Shown piece by piece: positions 20,499 through 32,257 of a stretch of DNA of 64,000 bases. A model generated the notes under the pieces. It ran no database searches and had not been told where the DNA came from. It worked only from the letters and a program-made list of their open reading frames with translations. Each line of letters starts with the position of its first letter. The stretch's first letter is position 1. The position numbers and the translations under genes are program-made. Source of the stretch: Rebecca billardiae RCC1528 (lineage: Eukaryota; Haptophyta); contig OZ251234.1 in the NCBI GenBank assembly GCA_965240325.2, forward strand, positions 496,001-560,000, written 5' to 3'.

Positions 20499-23400
20499 AG
20501 GGTGTCGTCGCTGCGCGTGCTTCGGCTGCGCGCGACGGACGTGGGCGACGAGGGCGCGCTCGAGCTCGCGCGCGCGCTGCGCGCCCCCGCGTGCCCGCTC
20601 ACCGCCCTCGACCTCTCGCACGCGCCGCTGAGCGCGCGCGGCGTGGTCGAGCTGCTGCGGGCGTGCGCGTACGCGGCACCGCGGGGGCTGCGCGCGCTCA
20701 GCGTGGAGGGCGCGGCGGTGGGCGGCCCGGGCAGGGGCGGAACGCAGCTGCTCGACGCGTGCTGCCTGCTGCTCGGCGGGCGCACGCGCGCCCCGCTCAC
20801 CAGCCTCTCGCTCACGCTCTCGCCCGCAGCGGCCGAGCCGGCCGAGCCGGCGGACACCACAGCGCAACAGCCACAGCCGCTGCGCGCGCGCGGACGCGGC
20901 GAGGCCGGCGGCGGCGGCGGCGGCTGGGAGGCGGCGGCGGCGGGCGCGCTGGGCGCGGAGCCGGACGGGAGCACCATCGGCGCGGGCCTGCGCCCGCTCG
21001 AGCGCCTCGCGCGCGCGCTCGAAGCCAACGGCACCCTCCTTGCGCTCGCGCTCGCTGACGGCTGGTCGGAGCCGCCGCCCGCGCCGCCCGCCGCCGGCGC
21101 GCGGCCGCATCCGGCGGTCGGCCGCGCCGCGCCGCTCGCGGGCGCAGCCGGCGAGGCGGCACTCGGTGGGCTCGCGGCGGCGGAGCGCGACGCTCGCGAG
21201 CGCGAGCCGGACACGCCGGGCTCGCACCCCCTCGTGAGCACGTGGGCGGACGTGCAGGCCCGCAGCGTGATCCGCGCCATCCTCCGCTCCAACGGCGCCG
21301 CCGTGTCGCGCGCGCGCGATCGGCGTGGCGCCGTGTTGCCTCTCAGCTCGGGCGGCGCGGCGGCGGGTGCGGGCGGTGCGGCGTGGGCGCATGCGGCGGC
21401 GGGCGTGTCGCCGCCGCAGCTGTGGCCGGCGCCCGGCGCGGGCTGGGCCGCGCGCGCCGCCGGGGCGGAGCAGCCGCCCTCGCCACAAGGCGCGAGGCCG
21501 GCGCGCGCGCCCAGCGCCGGGCGCACCGAGCCCGCTCCGCGCGCGGAGGCGGCCGCGGCGGCAGCGCGCGCGGCAAGCTCGGTCGCGCCCGGCGCGGCGG
21601 AGGAGGCGCGGGCGGCCGACGGCCGCGTGCGCGAGCCGACGCAGCCCGAGCGCAGCGCCGACGCGCGGGCCGCGGCTGCGCGCGCGCCATGGGCCGCAGG
21701 GCTACCGCTGGGCGAGCTGGACACCCCGCCGCCGTCCGCTGCGCCGCCGCGCGCGCTGCCGGCGGCGGCGCCGGCTGCGCGACCGCCGCAGCAGCAGCGG
21801 CCCGCGTCGGCAGCGTCGCGCGCGGCGGTTGCCGCGGCGTCCGCGGATCAGCACGCCGATCTGCCAGGCCGAGGGGCGTCCCCCTGGCCTCACGCTGTGG
21901 CGCCCGGCTGGGCGGAGGCGGCGGCGGCGGCGGAGGCGGCGGCGGCGGCGGAGGCGGAGGCGGCGGCGGAGGCGGAGGCGGCGGAGGCGGAGGCGGCGGC
22001 GGCGGCGGAGGCGGAGGCGGCGGCGGCGGCGGCGGCGGAGGCAGCTGCGGCGCACGCGCGTGCTGAGCAGGAGGCTGGCGCTGCCGGCGCTGTCCTCATG
22101 CACACGGGGGCGGAGGCGGAGGCGGAGGCGCAGGTGGAGGCGGCATGGGAGCCACCGGACGAGGCCGGTCTGCCGCCTGGCTGGCTGAGCCCGCCCACGC
22201 CGCCGCAGCGCGCGCGCGGCGCGAGGCCGCGCGCGGCGCCGCGCTCGCGCCCCGCGCCCGGCCCTGCGCCGGGCGGTGGGATGGCGGTGGGCGGTGTGCA
22301 CCATGCGCTGGCGGCGTCCGCGCTGCGGCTCGAGCAGCTCGCCGCGCGCGCGGAGCAGCGGCTGGCTCGCGTCGAGGCGAAGACGGCAGCCTTCGAGCGA
22401 GACTCGCCGCCGGCCGTGCGCGCGCTCGCCCTCGGAGCGTCGCCGCCGTCGTCCAAGCGCGCGGCGGCGGCGCGGGCGGAGGCGGCGACGCGCGCACGCG
22501 ACGATGGCGCGCGCACGCCGCCCACCGCGGCCGCGCCGTCGCGCGTCGCGCCCGCGGGCACTCAGACGGAGGCGCTCGCCGAGCCGCCCGGCCTGCCGCC
22601 CGCGCGGCTGAGCGCCGCCGCGCCGCGCACCACCCGGGTGTGCGCCGCAGCCTCGGGCAGCGCGCGCACCGCAGACGCGCACACAAGCTGCTCGGTCGAC
22701 GCAAGCACGTGCACGCGCCCGCCGACCGCGGACGCGCAGACGGGCGCGTGCGCGCACGCCGCGACGTGGACGGAGGGCGCGGCGCGCGCGGACGCGCAGA
22801 CGGGCGCGTGCGCGCACGCCGCCACGTGCACCGAGCACGCCGCTGCCACGGCCGCGGACCCGAGCGAGCGCGGCGCCGGCGCGGCCGAGCAGAGCGGCGG
22901 CGGCGGCGGCGCGGGCGTCGCGGCGCGGCGCGGCATGCTCACCGGTGACGACGCGCCGCCGCGCGGCGCGGTGCGGCGCGCTGCCGAGGCGCTCGGCGCG
23001 AGCGGGCTCCACGTCACCGGCGGCGCCCAGCCGCCGCGCTCGCCGCCGCCCGGCGCGCGCTCGGCGGTCCGGCCGAGTCCGGCGCAGAGCCCGAGGCCGC
23101 AGCCGGCGGGCGCGGCGGGCGCGCACGCTCGGCTGTCGGCGCGCGTCACGCCCGCTGCACGCGCCGTCTCCGCCGCCGCCGCCGCCGCGCCGTTGGACGG
23201 CGCGCGCGGCGCTGTGGACGAGGCGGAGGCGGAGGGCGCGGCCGAGCGCGCGCGCGAGCGCGAGGCGGCGGCGGCGGAGCGTGGGCGCGTCGCGCTCGCC
23301 GCGCTTCGCGCCGAGCGCGAGCTGACCGCAGAGGGGCGGCGCGCGCAGCTCGCACGCCTGAGCGCTGCGGCGGAGCGACGCCGCCAGCGCTTCGCGTCGC

Positions 23401-26400
23401 CGCCGCCTCCGGGCACGCCGCCGCGCGAGACGCCGGCGACGGCGCGCGGCGTGCGCGGGGAGGAGCGGGCGCGGCGGAGCGCGCCGCGCGACTCGCCACT
23501 GCGCCGCGCGAGCTCGTCGCAGCCGCTGCTGCGCGGCCGGCGGGGCGACGCGCGTGGTGCCGCCGGCGCGGCCGAGGGCGGCGCGCGCGGCGACGGCGCG
23601 CGCGGCGCGCGCGGCGCGCGCGCGCGAACGCCAAGCCCGCCGCAACGGCGCGGCGGCGGCGGCGGGCTGGCCGCTGCGGAGCCGCAGGCGTCGTCGCTGC
23701 AGATCGCGCTCGCCGTGCTCGAGGCCATCGAGCGCTCCACCGCCGCCGCCGCCTCGCCGCCGCCGCGCCCGTCGACGGCGAGAGCGGCGCCGCGCCGCGC
23801 CGCGGCCGCGCCGCTGTCCGCGTCATCAGCCGAATCGGACTCGGCGGCGACGGAATCAGACGTGGCGGCGTCGGACTCGGAGCTGGGCGGCAGTGCTCTC
23901 GGCAGCGGCGGCGAGGAGTCGGCGGGCGAGGGCGATGCTGCCAGCGCGGAGCACGACGCCGCCGGCTCTGCGCCGCCGCGCGCCGCCGGCCACGGCTCGC
24001 CGCCCGGCCGCGAGCCGCGCCGCCCGGCGCGGGCGGCGGCCGAGGCGGGCGGCGCACGAGTGCGCGGCGCGGCGCCCGCGGTGTCCGCGTGGATGGGCGA
24101 CGCCCGCGAGCAGCTGGTGGCGGCGGCGCGGCTCGCGCGCGAGCTGCGCGGCCGCGGTGCCGCCGCCGCGCGCGCGCAGCGTGGCGCCGCCGACGAGCCG
24201 AGCGGCGCGGAGGTCGAGGGTGGCGCGGGCGCGCGCTCGGCGCGCCGGCAGGCGGCGCCGAGCGCGCGCGCGCCGCGTGAGCCGTCGCCGCCGCCGGTCG
24301 CCGCTGACGACCTGCCCGCGCGCGTGCTGCGCGCGGCGGCGGCGCACGCGCGCACGGCGCCAGTGCCGCGTGCCGAGCGCGCGCGCGACGCCTCCTCGCC
24401 GCCGTCCGACGGCCGGGCGCCGCCTGCCCGGCGGCAAGCGGCGCACGCGCCGGCGCGCGCCACGCCGCCGCCGGCCACCGACGGCTCGCGCCGCACCGCC
24501 CCGAGCGCGCGCGACGCGGCGAAGGCGGCGGCCGCCGCGGAGTACGCGGAGGCCGCGGCGGACTTCGCGACGAGCGCCGCCGCCGCGGCGGAGGCGCAGC
24601 TGCAGGCCGCCGAGCGCCAGCGCCGCGAGCTCTCCGACGCGGCCGACGCGCTCGCACGGCGCGAGGCGGAGGCGGCGTTCGCCGCGGGCCGCGCGCACGC
24701 GCTCGCGGCCGCGACGGCCGAGCTGGCGCAGCTGGAGGCGGCGGAGGCGGAGGTGCTCGCGCAGATCGAGTGGCTGCGGAGGCAGCACGCGGAGGCGGTG
24801 GCGGCGGACGCGCTCGCGGCGTCCGCCGCCCAGGCCGCGCTACAGACTGCCGCACACGCCGAGGCGCACGCCTCGCCGCCGGACGGCGCCGAGGAGCCTT
24901 CGGCACGCGGCGGCGCGCGGCAGTCTGCGAGCGCGGCGGCCGCGGAGGCTGTGAAGGATCGGGCCGCGCACGCGGCCGCCGCGCACGTGGCGGCGTGGGG
25001 CGAGGCCCAGCGCCAGCAGCGCGAGGAGGCCGAGCGCGCCGAGGCGGCCGCCGCCGCCGCCTCGGCGGAGCGGCAGCGCGCGCAGGCGGACGAGGATGAG
25101 CGCCTGCTCGGAGCAGCAATGGCCGCCGCCGAGCGGGCCCAAGCACACGCGGCGCTGCTGGGGGCGGGCTCGGCGGGCGCACGCGGCGTGGGCGGCGCGG
25201 TGCCGGGCGCGCCCGGCGCTCGGCCCGCGTGCGCGTGCTGCGCGACGGCGGAGCATGTGTGCGCCGCCACAGAACGCTCCACGCGGGCGTCGCCGCCCGC
25301 CGCCGTCGCCGCGGACGCCCCCGCCGCCGTGCGCGCCGAGGGCGAGGCCGCCGATCGGTTGCCCGCCTCGGCCGCCGCGCGCGCGTCGGCGCGCAAGAGC
25401 GGCGGCGGTGCCGCGGCATCGCCTCAGCTCGCCGCCGCGCACGCCAGCCCGCAGGTCGGCGGCGCGCGCGGTGTGGCGTGTGCCGAGCCGTCAGAGGCGT
25501 CGGAAGCGGCGGCGCAGCGCGGCACGGATGGTGCGCGACCGCCGCACGCGCAGCCGGATGCGGCGGCCGAGTCCGCGGCCGAGGCGGCGCTGCCAGCGGC
25601 GGCGGCGGCGGTGACGACACCACGGCCGCCGCCCGCGCGCCCGCCGCCCGCGTCCGCGCCGCCCGACGGCGGCGCGCGCCCGGCGGATCGCGGCGCTGAT
25701 CGGGGCTGGATCAGCAGCAGCAGCAGCACGGCGCGCGCAGGCTTCTCCGTGCGAGAGTTTGTCGAGGCGAAGCTGTCAGACTCGCAGCGCGAGGTGCAGG
25801 CGGCGTGGGACGCGGCCGCGGCGGCGGAGGCGGCGGAGCGCGAGGCGAGGCGGCGCGCCGAGGCGGCGGCCGAGGCGGCGGCCGCCGAGGCGGCGCGCGA
25901 GCGCAAGGAGGCGGCGGCGAGGGCGGCGGCGGAGGCGGCGGAGGCGGAGGCGCGAGAGGCGGAGGCGAGGGCGGCCGCGTCGCGCGAGCGGCTCCGGCTG
26001 GAGGTGGAGGCGGCCGCCGAGGCCGAGCGCGCGCGCGCGGCCGAGGCGAAGGCGGAGGCGGAGCGGCAGCGCGCGGCGCGCGAGGCGGAGGCGGCGGCCG
26101 CGGCGGCCGCGGCGGAGGCGGCGGCAAAGGAGGCGGAAGCAAAGGCGGCGGTCGAGCGCGCCGAGGCGGCGGCGGCGGCCGAGGCGGCGGCCGAGGCGGA
26201 GCGGCAGCGGGTGCAGCGCGAGCAGGCCGCCGCCGCCTCGGCCGCGCTGATCGTGCCCGTGATGCAGTGGATCTCGGCCGTCACCGGCGCCGCCCTCCCC
26301 GAGCCCCCCCTGGACGAGACGGCCGTCCACGCGCACCTGCGCTCGGGCGTGCTTCTGTGCGAGCTCGTCAACCGGATCCGTCCGGGGATCGTGCCGCGCG

Positions 26401-27686
26401 TCGCCAAGCCGCTCGGCCCGTTCCAGCAGCGGGAGAACATTGCCGCCTTCCTCGGCGCCGCGCGCGAGCTCGGCGTCGAGGGGCACGCGCTCTTCCTCAC
26501 CGAGGACCTCTACTCTGCGCACAACGTGCAGCACGTGTGCCACTGCCTGGACGCGCTCGGCCGCGCGTGCCACTCGGTCGACGGCTACACGGGGCCCACG
26601 CTGGGCAAGCCGATCACAGCGCGCGTGGGCGCGGGGCGCGCGTACCGCTTCGAGGTGCAGCAGGCGGACGGGCTGTGGGGCAAGGCGTGCGGCAGCCACG
26701 GGCCGAACGCGGGCACGGAGGCGCGGCCGCGCGACGCGTCGGCGACCGGCTACCGACCCCAGCCCGCGCAGCTCGGGCCCGCGCCGGCGCCCCTCTCGCC
26801 CCGAAGCTCGCTCAGCCCGAGCGGTCGGCGCGCGGTCGCGCGCGCGGGCAACGTGTCAGAAGCCGAGGCCGCGGCGTCGTCGCTTAGCCCTCGTGCCGCC
26901 GCCGCCGCGCGCGCGCGCACGCCCGCGCCCAAGCCGGCCACCGGCGGCGCGCAGCGCAAGCAGCCGAGGGCGGCGGCCGAGGGTGCGCAGCAGGATGCAC
27001 AGCCGGCCGCATCCGCCGCCGCGCCTCAGCCTAAACCCGAGCAAAAGCCCAAGCACAAGCAAAAGCACAAGCCCGAACCGGAGCCGGAGCCGGAGCCCCA
27101 GCCGGCGCCGGAGACGCGGCCATCGCCGGAGGCGTCTGAGAGCGCGGCCTCCTCCGACGATGGCGCCGCCGAGCCGGCGCCGCCGACTCGGCGCGCCGCG
27201 CGCGCCGCCTCGTTCGGGCGCAAGCCGGCCCCAGCGCGCGCACGGCAGGAGGCCACAGCTGCTGCGGGCGCGAGCGGCGACGAGGGCGCAGACGACGCGC
27301 GCGCCGACCGCGCTGACGACGGCCCAGCAGCCGCAGCGGCGCGTGACGAGGAGGAGGCGAGTGAGGCGGCGGCAACCACCGCCGCGGGCGCGGCAGCCAT
27401 CAAGGGCGGCGCGCCGCCGCGCGCGGGTGGAGTGAAGCCCTCCGCCTTCCTCTCCTCGAGGCTGAACCGCGTGCGCGGAGCGGTGGCTGCGCGCGCTAAG
27501 GCGGGCGCCAGCCGCGCGAGTGCGCGCAAGTCATCCTCATCGGCCTCCGCGGGCGCTGATGACGAGCCACCCGCCGCCGGGCGAGGTCCGAGCCGCAGCC
27601 AACAGCAGCAGAACGTCTCCGCTCGGCTGCAGCACGCGCGCATGATGCAGGCTGATCGGGAGGCGCGCTGGGCGGGAGGCGAATGA
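19695..27686 (+). CDS. Giant LRR / coiled-coil / calponin-homology cytoskeletal protein
   Basis: A single open frame of 2663 residues begins at the ATG at 19695; the frame extends further upstream but overlaps the opposite gene. Residues about 60-330 contain ribonuclease-inhibitor-type leucine-rich repeats (LLDLSHNAIGASGASHLA, LTALRLRGNALGDAGA, LTDLDLSGNHVGDRGA), broken by a pure glycine run. The middle is disordered and Ala/Arg/Pro-rich, with Ala-Glu helices at about 737-790, 1609-1715 and 2016-2182 that should form coiled coils or single alpha-helices. Residues about 2185-2305 are one calponin-homology domain (VMQWISAVTGAALP, LRSGVLLCELVNRIRP, FQQRENIAAFL). CH domains bind actin or microtubules. 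The tail is basic and Ser/Ala-rich. A cytoskeletal or flagellar scaffold is likely. No introns are needed, though some could hide in the low-complexity part. Confidence 0.75.
20455..20500 (+). repeat. GGC microsatellite coding a glycine run
   Basis: About fifteen GGC triplets lie inside the LRR region of the giant gene, between two otherwise regular repeats. Length polymorphism is likely. Confidence 0.85.
21903..22046 (+). repeat. Imperfect GGCGGA/GGCGGC tract coding an Ala-Glu helix
   Basis: A roughly 140-bp purine-rich tract of gcg-gag and gcg-gcg units encodes alternating Ala and Glu/Ala blocks, predicted to be a long helix. The opposite strand is open only because of composition. Confidence 0.75.
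22729..22848 (+). repeat. 60-bp coding tandem repeat (two copies)
   Basis: Units at 22729-22788 and 22789-22848 are nearly identical for their first 45 bp and encode ADAQTGACAHAAT followed by WTE or CTE (residues about 1012-1051). With an upstream GTQTEAL motif, the segment presents several T-x-T or QT motifs. Confidence 0.8.
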
Positions 27687-28097
27687 TGTATGACGACAAC
27701 GATATACGACGACGATGATATATCGACGACGACGCGTTCGGAGCCGCCGCTGCCAGCGCTGCAGGATACAGCATCATACACTGACTACTGCTATAGCTAC
27801 GCGCTCAACCGGGAACCGGGTCGTGAAGTGACGACTATAATAGTGCCTGACTATAGTGAGTGAGTCTGACAGAGTCTGTAGGCTCTGTAGCTACCGATAC
27901 AGAGTACTGCGCGGGCACGGCGCACAGACTGTAGTAGTCGTACGTATAATATAATGGCCCGCGGTGCAGGGCGGAGCGCGCAGCGTCGTGGAGCCCGCAC
28001 TGCGGGCCCTAACCACGTTTCAAAAAGATCTTTGATCGTCAATAAGAAAAAAGGGACGGGGGCGATTTTATTAGGCGGGCTGGCGGAGATCGACCTC

Positions 28098-28121
28098 TAT
28101 ATATATATATATATATATATT
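28098..28121. repeat. Short TA microsatellite
   Basis: Twelve TA units lie in the spacer. Confidence 0.9.
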
Positions 28122-28402
28122 CCCCTTTATAACGGGGCTCCGGGTGAGCCGAGTTTCAATTTTTGAGAATTTGAGACTACCCTCTTGGCCTCTTTTGACG
28201 ACACGCATTAACGACTTACGTGTACGACGGGAAATGGACGCGCCCACGAGATTCCCCTATTCAATCGTGGACGGCCGGGCGTGAGAGCTCACGAACGGGC
28301 TTGATTAATAGTGTGCAGTCGTTGGACGGTTACAAGTTTGATACAGCAATTATAAAACACGCGCGTATTAGCATGCAGCGTACGACGGTATAGAAGAAGT
28401 CG

Positions 28403-28403
<1 letters not shown>

Positions 28404-28481
<78 letters not shown>
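28404..28481. repeat. Long TA microsatellite (about 39 units)
   Basis: An uninterrupted (TA)n tract of about 78 bp lies in an AT-rich spacer, in sharp contrast with the GC-rich flanks. Such tracts extrude cruciforms and vary in length. Confidence 0.95.
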
Positions 28482-28485
<4 letters not shown>

Positions 28486-28637
28486 CATCAGCATATTATT
28501 TAGCGCGTATATAATCGAATAACCGGTCGATACGTACCCGCGGACTCAATGCGGGCGCGGCGGTGCTACGTACAGTGTAATATCTGCTTCGCTCCGCCTC
28601 TGATGGTCAGCAGCGAGCCATCCGCCTTCGACCTCAC

Positions 28638-29789
28638 TCAGTGACTGACGACTCGCGGGTGCCCTCGATGGCTGCGATCTCGCCCTCGGGCTCTCGACCT
28701 CAGGTGCCACTGCAGCTCGCCCACCGCCACGCTGCTGTCAGCGCCAGCGCCTGCTGTCGTTCGACTGATGATATCCTCATCGTCATCGTCCGTATCAAAG
28801 ACTGCGCCGCCGCCCGACGCGCGCCTGCGTGGCCCCGGCGGCCCAGCGGCAGCACGCGCATCGCGCGTCGCAGTCGCAGGCCGCCGCCGATCGTCGCCGG
28901 CCTCGTCACGGGCCGGGCGTAGCGTGTGCGGATCGCCGGAGCGGCCCGCCTCGCGCTCGAGGAGCTTGCACGCATGGAAGGTCCTCGTGCCCTTCTTGCG
29001 GAGCGCCTCGAGCACCTCGGCGAAGTGCTTGATGCGCTCCCCGCACCTGGGCTTGTGCAGCTGCAGGGTCGTCCCGTTCCCGCGCGCAAACGGCGAGCCG
29101 CGCACGGGCTGGCCAAGGAAGTGCAGTGCGTCGCGCATCGCGTCGTCCCGCAGCCGGCCGAGGAGGTGCTCGTACAGCAGGGGGTGGTACCTGACGCCCG
29201 GCTCGAAGAGCAGCCGCACGCGCCACGCGCTGTCCTGGGCATCGGCCTTGACCACGTCGTTGACGATTGCGTGCGTGCCGAAGGCGATGCGTGTTGACGC
29301 CGCGCGTATCGCCTGCGCCACGGCCGGGTTTGATGTGTGGTGCGCTTCATAGCTCGAGAGGTTGAGCCTCGTCATGGCCTGCGCCGTCTGCGCCTTGGAG
29401 GCGGCGCGCATGACGGCTGCTTCGCGCACGAGGTGCACCACGTGGATCGAGCGCTTGGCCAGGTGCTGGAGGAAGCTGGGCACGTCGTCGGGCGGCGTCT
29501 GGTCGTACATCAGCTTGAAGCCGACCGCTTGGAGCGTGCGCGACTCGGTGCAGCCCGACTGCGCCACCACCTGGTCGAAGACGCGGGTGAGGTTGCCCGC
29601 CCATTCCGTCCACTGTATGGGCCTCTTCGCGGCATTGTCGTACGAGAACGAAATGAGCGGCTCGTCTAAGGGCGGCCTTCCGGGCCGCAGCACGCCGCAG
29701 TGCGTGCCCTCTTGCGCGCGCAGCACCTCACACACCCACGACGAGCCGCTACGCTGCGTGGTGAAGAGCACGAAGAGAAGGCAGCCCAT
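28638..29789 (-). CDS. P-loop sulfotransferase (PAPS-dependent)
   Basis: This is a single exon of 383 residues with a true ATG at 29789. The very N-terminus holds the 5'-phosphosulfate-binding loop (TTQRSGSSWVCEVL, residues 10-23) directly after a beta strand (LLFVLF). The 3'-phosphate-binding segment (IHVVHLVREAAVMRAAS) lies near residues 115-131. Both are diagnostic of sulfotransferases that move sulfate from PAPS to sugar or tyrosine hydroxyls. The core ends near residue 265 at a segment with FAEVLEALRKKGTRTF. The last hundred residues are Arg/Asp-rich and disordered (DTDDDDEDII). No membrane anchor precedes the P-loop, which is unusual for a Golgi enzyme. Either the true first exon lies upstream (the frame continues open with Arg-rich sequence before 29789), or the enzyme is soluble. 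It is divergent with the DUF3684 gene. Confidence 0.8.
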   Translation of the reverse strand: MGCLLFVLFTTQRSGSSWVCEVLRAQEGTHCGVLRPGRPPLDEPLISFSYDNAAKRPIQWTEWAGNLTRVFDQVVAQSGCTESRTLQAVGFKLMYDQTPPDDVPSFLQHLAKRSIHVVHLVREAAVMRAASKAQTAQAMTRLNLSSYEAHHTSNPAVAQAIRAASTRIAFGTHAIVNDVVKADAQDSAWRVRLLFEPGVRYHPLLYEHLLGRLRDDAMRDALHFLGQPVRGSPFARGNGTTLQLHKPRCGERIKHFAEVLEALRKKGTRTFHACKLLEREAGRSGDPHTLRPARDEAGDDRRRPATATRDARAAAGPPGPRRRASGGGAVFDTDDDDEDIISRTTAGAGADSSVAVGELQWHLRSRARGRDRSHRGHPRVVSH

Positions 29790-30082
29790 CGCGGCGAGAC
29801 CAAGACGCCTCGCGGGCCACGCGGGCCGTCGCCGGCCGTTTCCGCCGCTGCCGCGCGGCGCCCGGCGGCGCCGTGCGACGCACCGCCGGCGGCGGTCAAG
29901 TCAAGTAAACCTGCTCGTCATCATGCAAGCAAGGATCGCAGCGGCGCCCTTGCGGCTCCGGCCGGGGCGGTCCGGCCAGGCAAGGGTGCCTCCGCGCGCG
30001 TGTCGGCGGCTCGGTGCGGCGCGCGGTTGGGCGCGACCCGGGCGGCGTGCGACTCGAGCGGGGTGCAGGGCGCCAGCCTCCG
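29790..30082. promoter_or_regulatory. Divergent promoter region, sulfotransferase / DUF3684 gene
   Basis: These 293 bp separate opposite start codons. A less GC-rich core lies near 29895-29940. No TATA box is seen. Confidence 0.45.
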
Positions 30083-30744
30083 ATGGAGCCCGACCGCGGC
30101 CCGCGCAAGATCGACGTCGACTCGCGCGCCCTGATCGACAAGGTCCTCGCCCGTTACGCCACCGACTTTGCGCTCGTGCGCGAGCTCGTGCAGAACGCCG
30201 ACGACGCGGGCGCGTCGGCCGTGCGGCTGGAGTTCGCGACGGAGGCGGCGGAGGCGGAGGAGGGCGGGCGGCGCGTGCGCGAGCTCGCCGTCGCCAACGA
30301 CGGCCGCGAGTTCTCGCCCACCGACTGGGAGCGCATACGCGTGATCGCCGCGGGCAATTCGGACTCGGACGCGACCGGCCTGTTCGGCGTCGGCTTCTAC
30401 GCGTGCTTCGCCGCGTCGGACGCGCCGCGCGTGCTCTCGGGCGGGCGGGTGCTCGGCTTCACCACGTCCGCCGCGGACGTGCTCACCGAGCTGCGCGCGC
30501 ACGAGCCCGCGGTGCGCGGCGTCCGCGTGGAGCTGCCGGTGCGCGCCGGCTCGGACGCCGCGGCCTGGTGCGCGCCGGAGCGCATGCGCGCGCTGCGCCG
30601 CGCGCTGGGCTCGATGCTGCCGTTCGCGCGCACGGTGCGCTCGATTGAGCTCCGCGTCGACGGCGCCGCGCCGCTGCGCCTCTCCTGCGAGCGCGGCGTC
30701 GACGTGCCGCTCGGCGCGGCTGTCAGCGTGAGCGCCGCCGCAGC

Positions 30745-30806
<62 letters not shown>

Positions 30807-32226
30807 GGAGCGGCGAGGGCGGCGGCGGGGCGTGGTTCGGCGTGGTCGCGCCTGGCGCAAGCATGGCGCACGTGACCATCCGCGCGCGCTGCGATGCCCC
30901 GGCGCGCGCGCACCAGCCCCCGATCGACGAGGTCGTCGAGCTCACCGCTGTGAGCGGCGTGTTTGGCGCTGCGCGCACGCGCCGTGTGGAGCGCGCGCTG
31001 GCGGCGATCGCGGCGACGCTGCGCAAGCAGCCGCCGGCGACGGCGCGGGTGCAGCTGCTGTACGCGCGCGGCGGCGCGCCGCCCGCGCCGCTCGACGTGC
31101 TGCGCGACGTGCCGCCGGAGGACGCCGCGCCCGCGGCCGACGGCGGACAGGGCGGGCGCGGCGGCGGCGCGGGGTCCGACGGCGGCGGCGGCGGCGGCCG
31201 CCTCTATGTGGGGCTAGCGCCGACGGGGCACGGGAGCGGGCTGGGGTGCCACGCGGCGGCGCCGTTCCTGCCCACGATGGAGCGGAGCGGGCTCGACCTC
31301 GCGCACCGCGAGATCGGCGCGTGGAACCGCGAGCTGCTCGCCGCCGTCGGCGCGCTCGCGCGCGCGCACTACTGCGCGCGCATGCACGCCCTCGCGCGCG
31401 CGCCCGCGCCGCGGCCGGCGGCGGGGCAGGCGGGCGCGTGCGTGCTGCCGCCGGCGACGGCGCAGCTGCTGCGCGCGCACACGCTCGCCAGGCGGACGGC
31501 GCCGCCGCTCATCGGGCGCATCGTCGGCGCCGCCTTCCTCCAGCCCTCCGCCGCGGGCTCAGCCGACGGCCTGCCGCTGCCTGCGAGCGGCGCACGCGCC
31601 GTCGCGCCCGCGGCGCATGTGCACGTGGTGCCGGCGGCGCTCGCGGCGCTTGCGCCCTTCGCGCACGAGGCGGGGGTGAGCACGGTGCCGCTGCGCGAGG
31701 CGCGCGAGGCGGGCTGCGCGCGCTTCTACGAGGGCGTCGAGGCCGCCGGGCTGCTGCCGAGTCTGACGCTCTTTGATGTCCGCGAGGCGCTGCGCGCGCG
31801 CACGCACGCGCCCGCGGGCGCGCGCGCCGCGGGCGCGGGCGCGCGCGGCGCGCGCGGCGGCGAGGAGGAGGGCGCGGCGCGCGGCCCGCTGCGCGAGGAC
31901 GAGCTGGTGCGCGTGCTCGCGTGGCTCGTCGACGACGACGCCCACGTCCGCCTCTTCGCAAGCGCCGCCGCGCTGCGCGAGTTCTGCGCAGCGGTCACCT
32001 TTGATGGCGGTTACGCAGACGGTTACGCGGACGGTTACGCTGACGGTTACGCGGACGAGGCCGCGGGCTGGGCTGGCGTGGGCGGCGAGGGCGGCGCGGC
32101 CGGCGGCGGCGCGGCCGGCGAGCGCGGCGACGGCGGCGGCGTGGCGGCCGAGCCGTCCGGCGCGGCTGGCACCGGCGGCGCGGGCGGCGCGGGCAGCGGA
32201 CCGGGCTGCGTGCATGCCGCCGCCGC

Positions 32227-32257
<31 letters not shown>

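Larger units (their letters stand above)
27687..28637. other. AT-rich spacer between convergent genes
   Basis: These 951 bp lie between the LRR-CH gene and the sulfotransferase gene. They include two TA dinucleotide tracts, listed separately, and no coding frame with family features. Confidence 0.55.

Noticed and set aside
22562-25396. A 944-residue minus-strand open frame opposite the LRR-CH gene
   Set aside because: It has Ala/Ser-only composition and no domain, and arises because GC-rich codons rarely give stops on the other strand.
30014-30082. N-terminal extension of the DUF3684 protein
   Set aside because: The upstream codon is GTG; the ATG at 30083 directly precedes conserved sequence.
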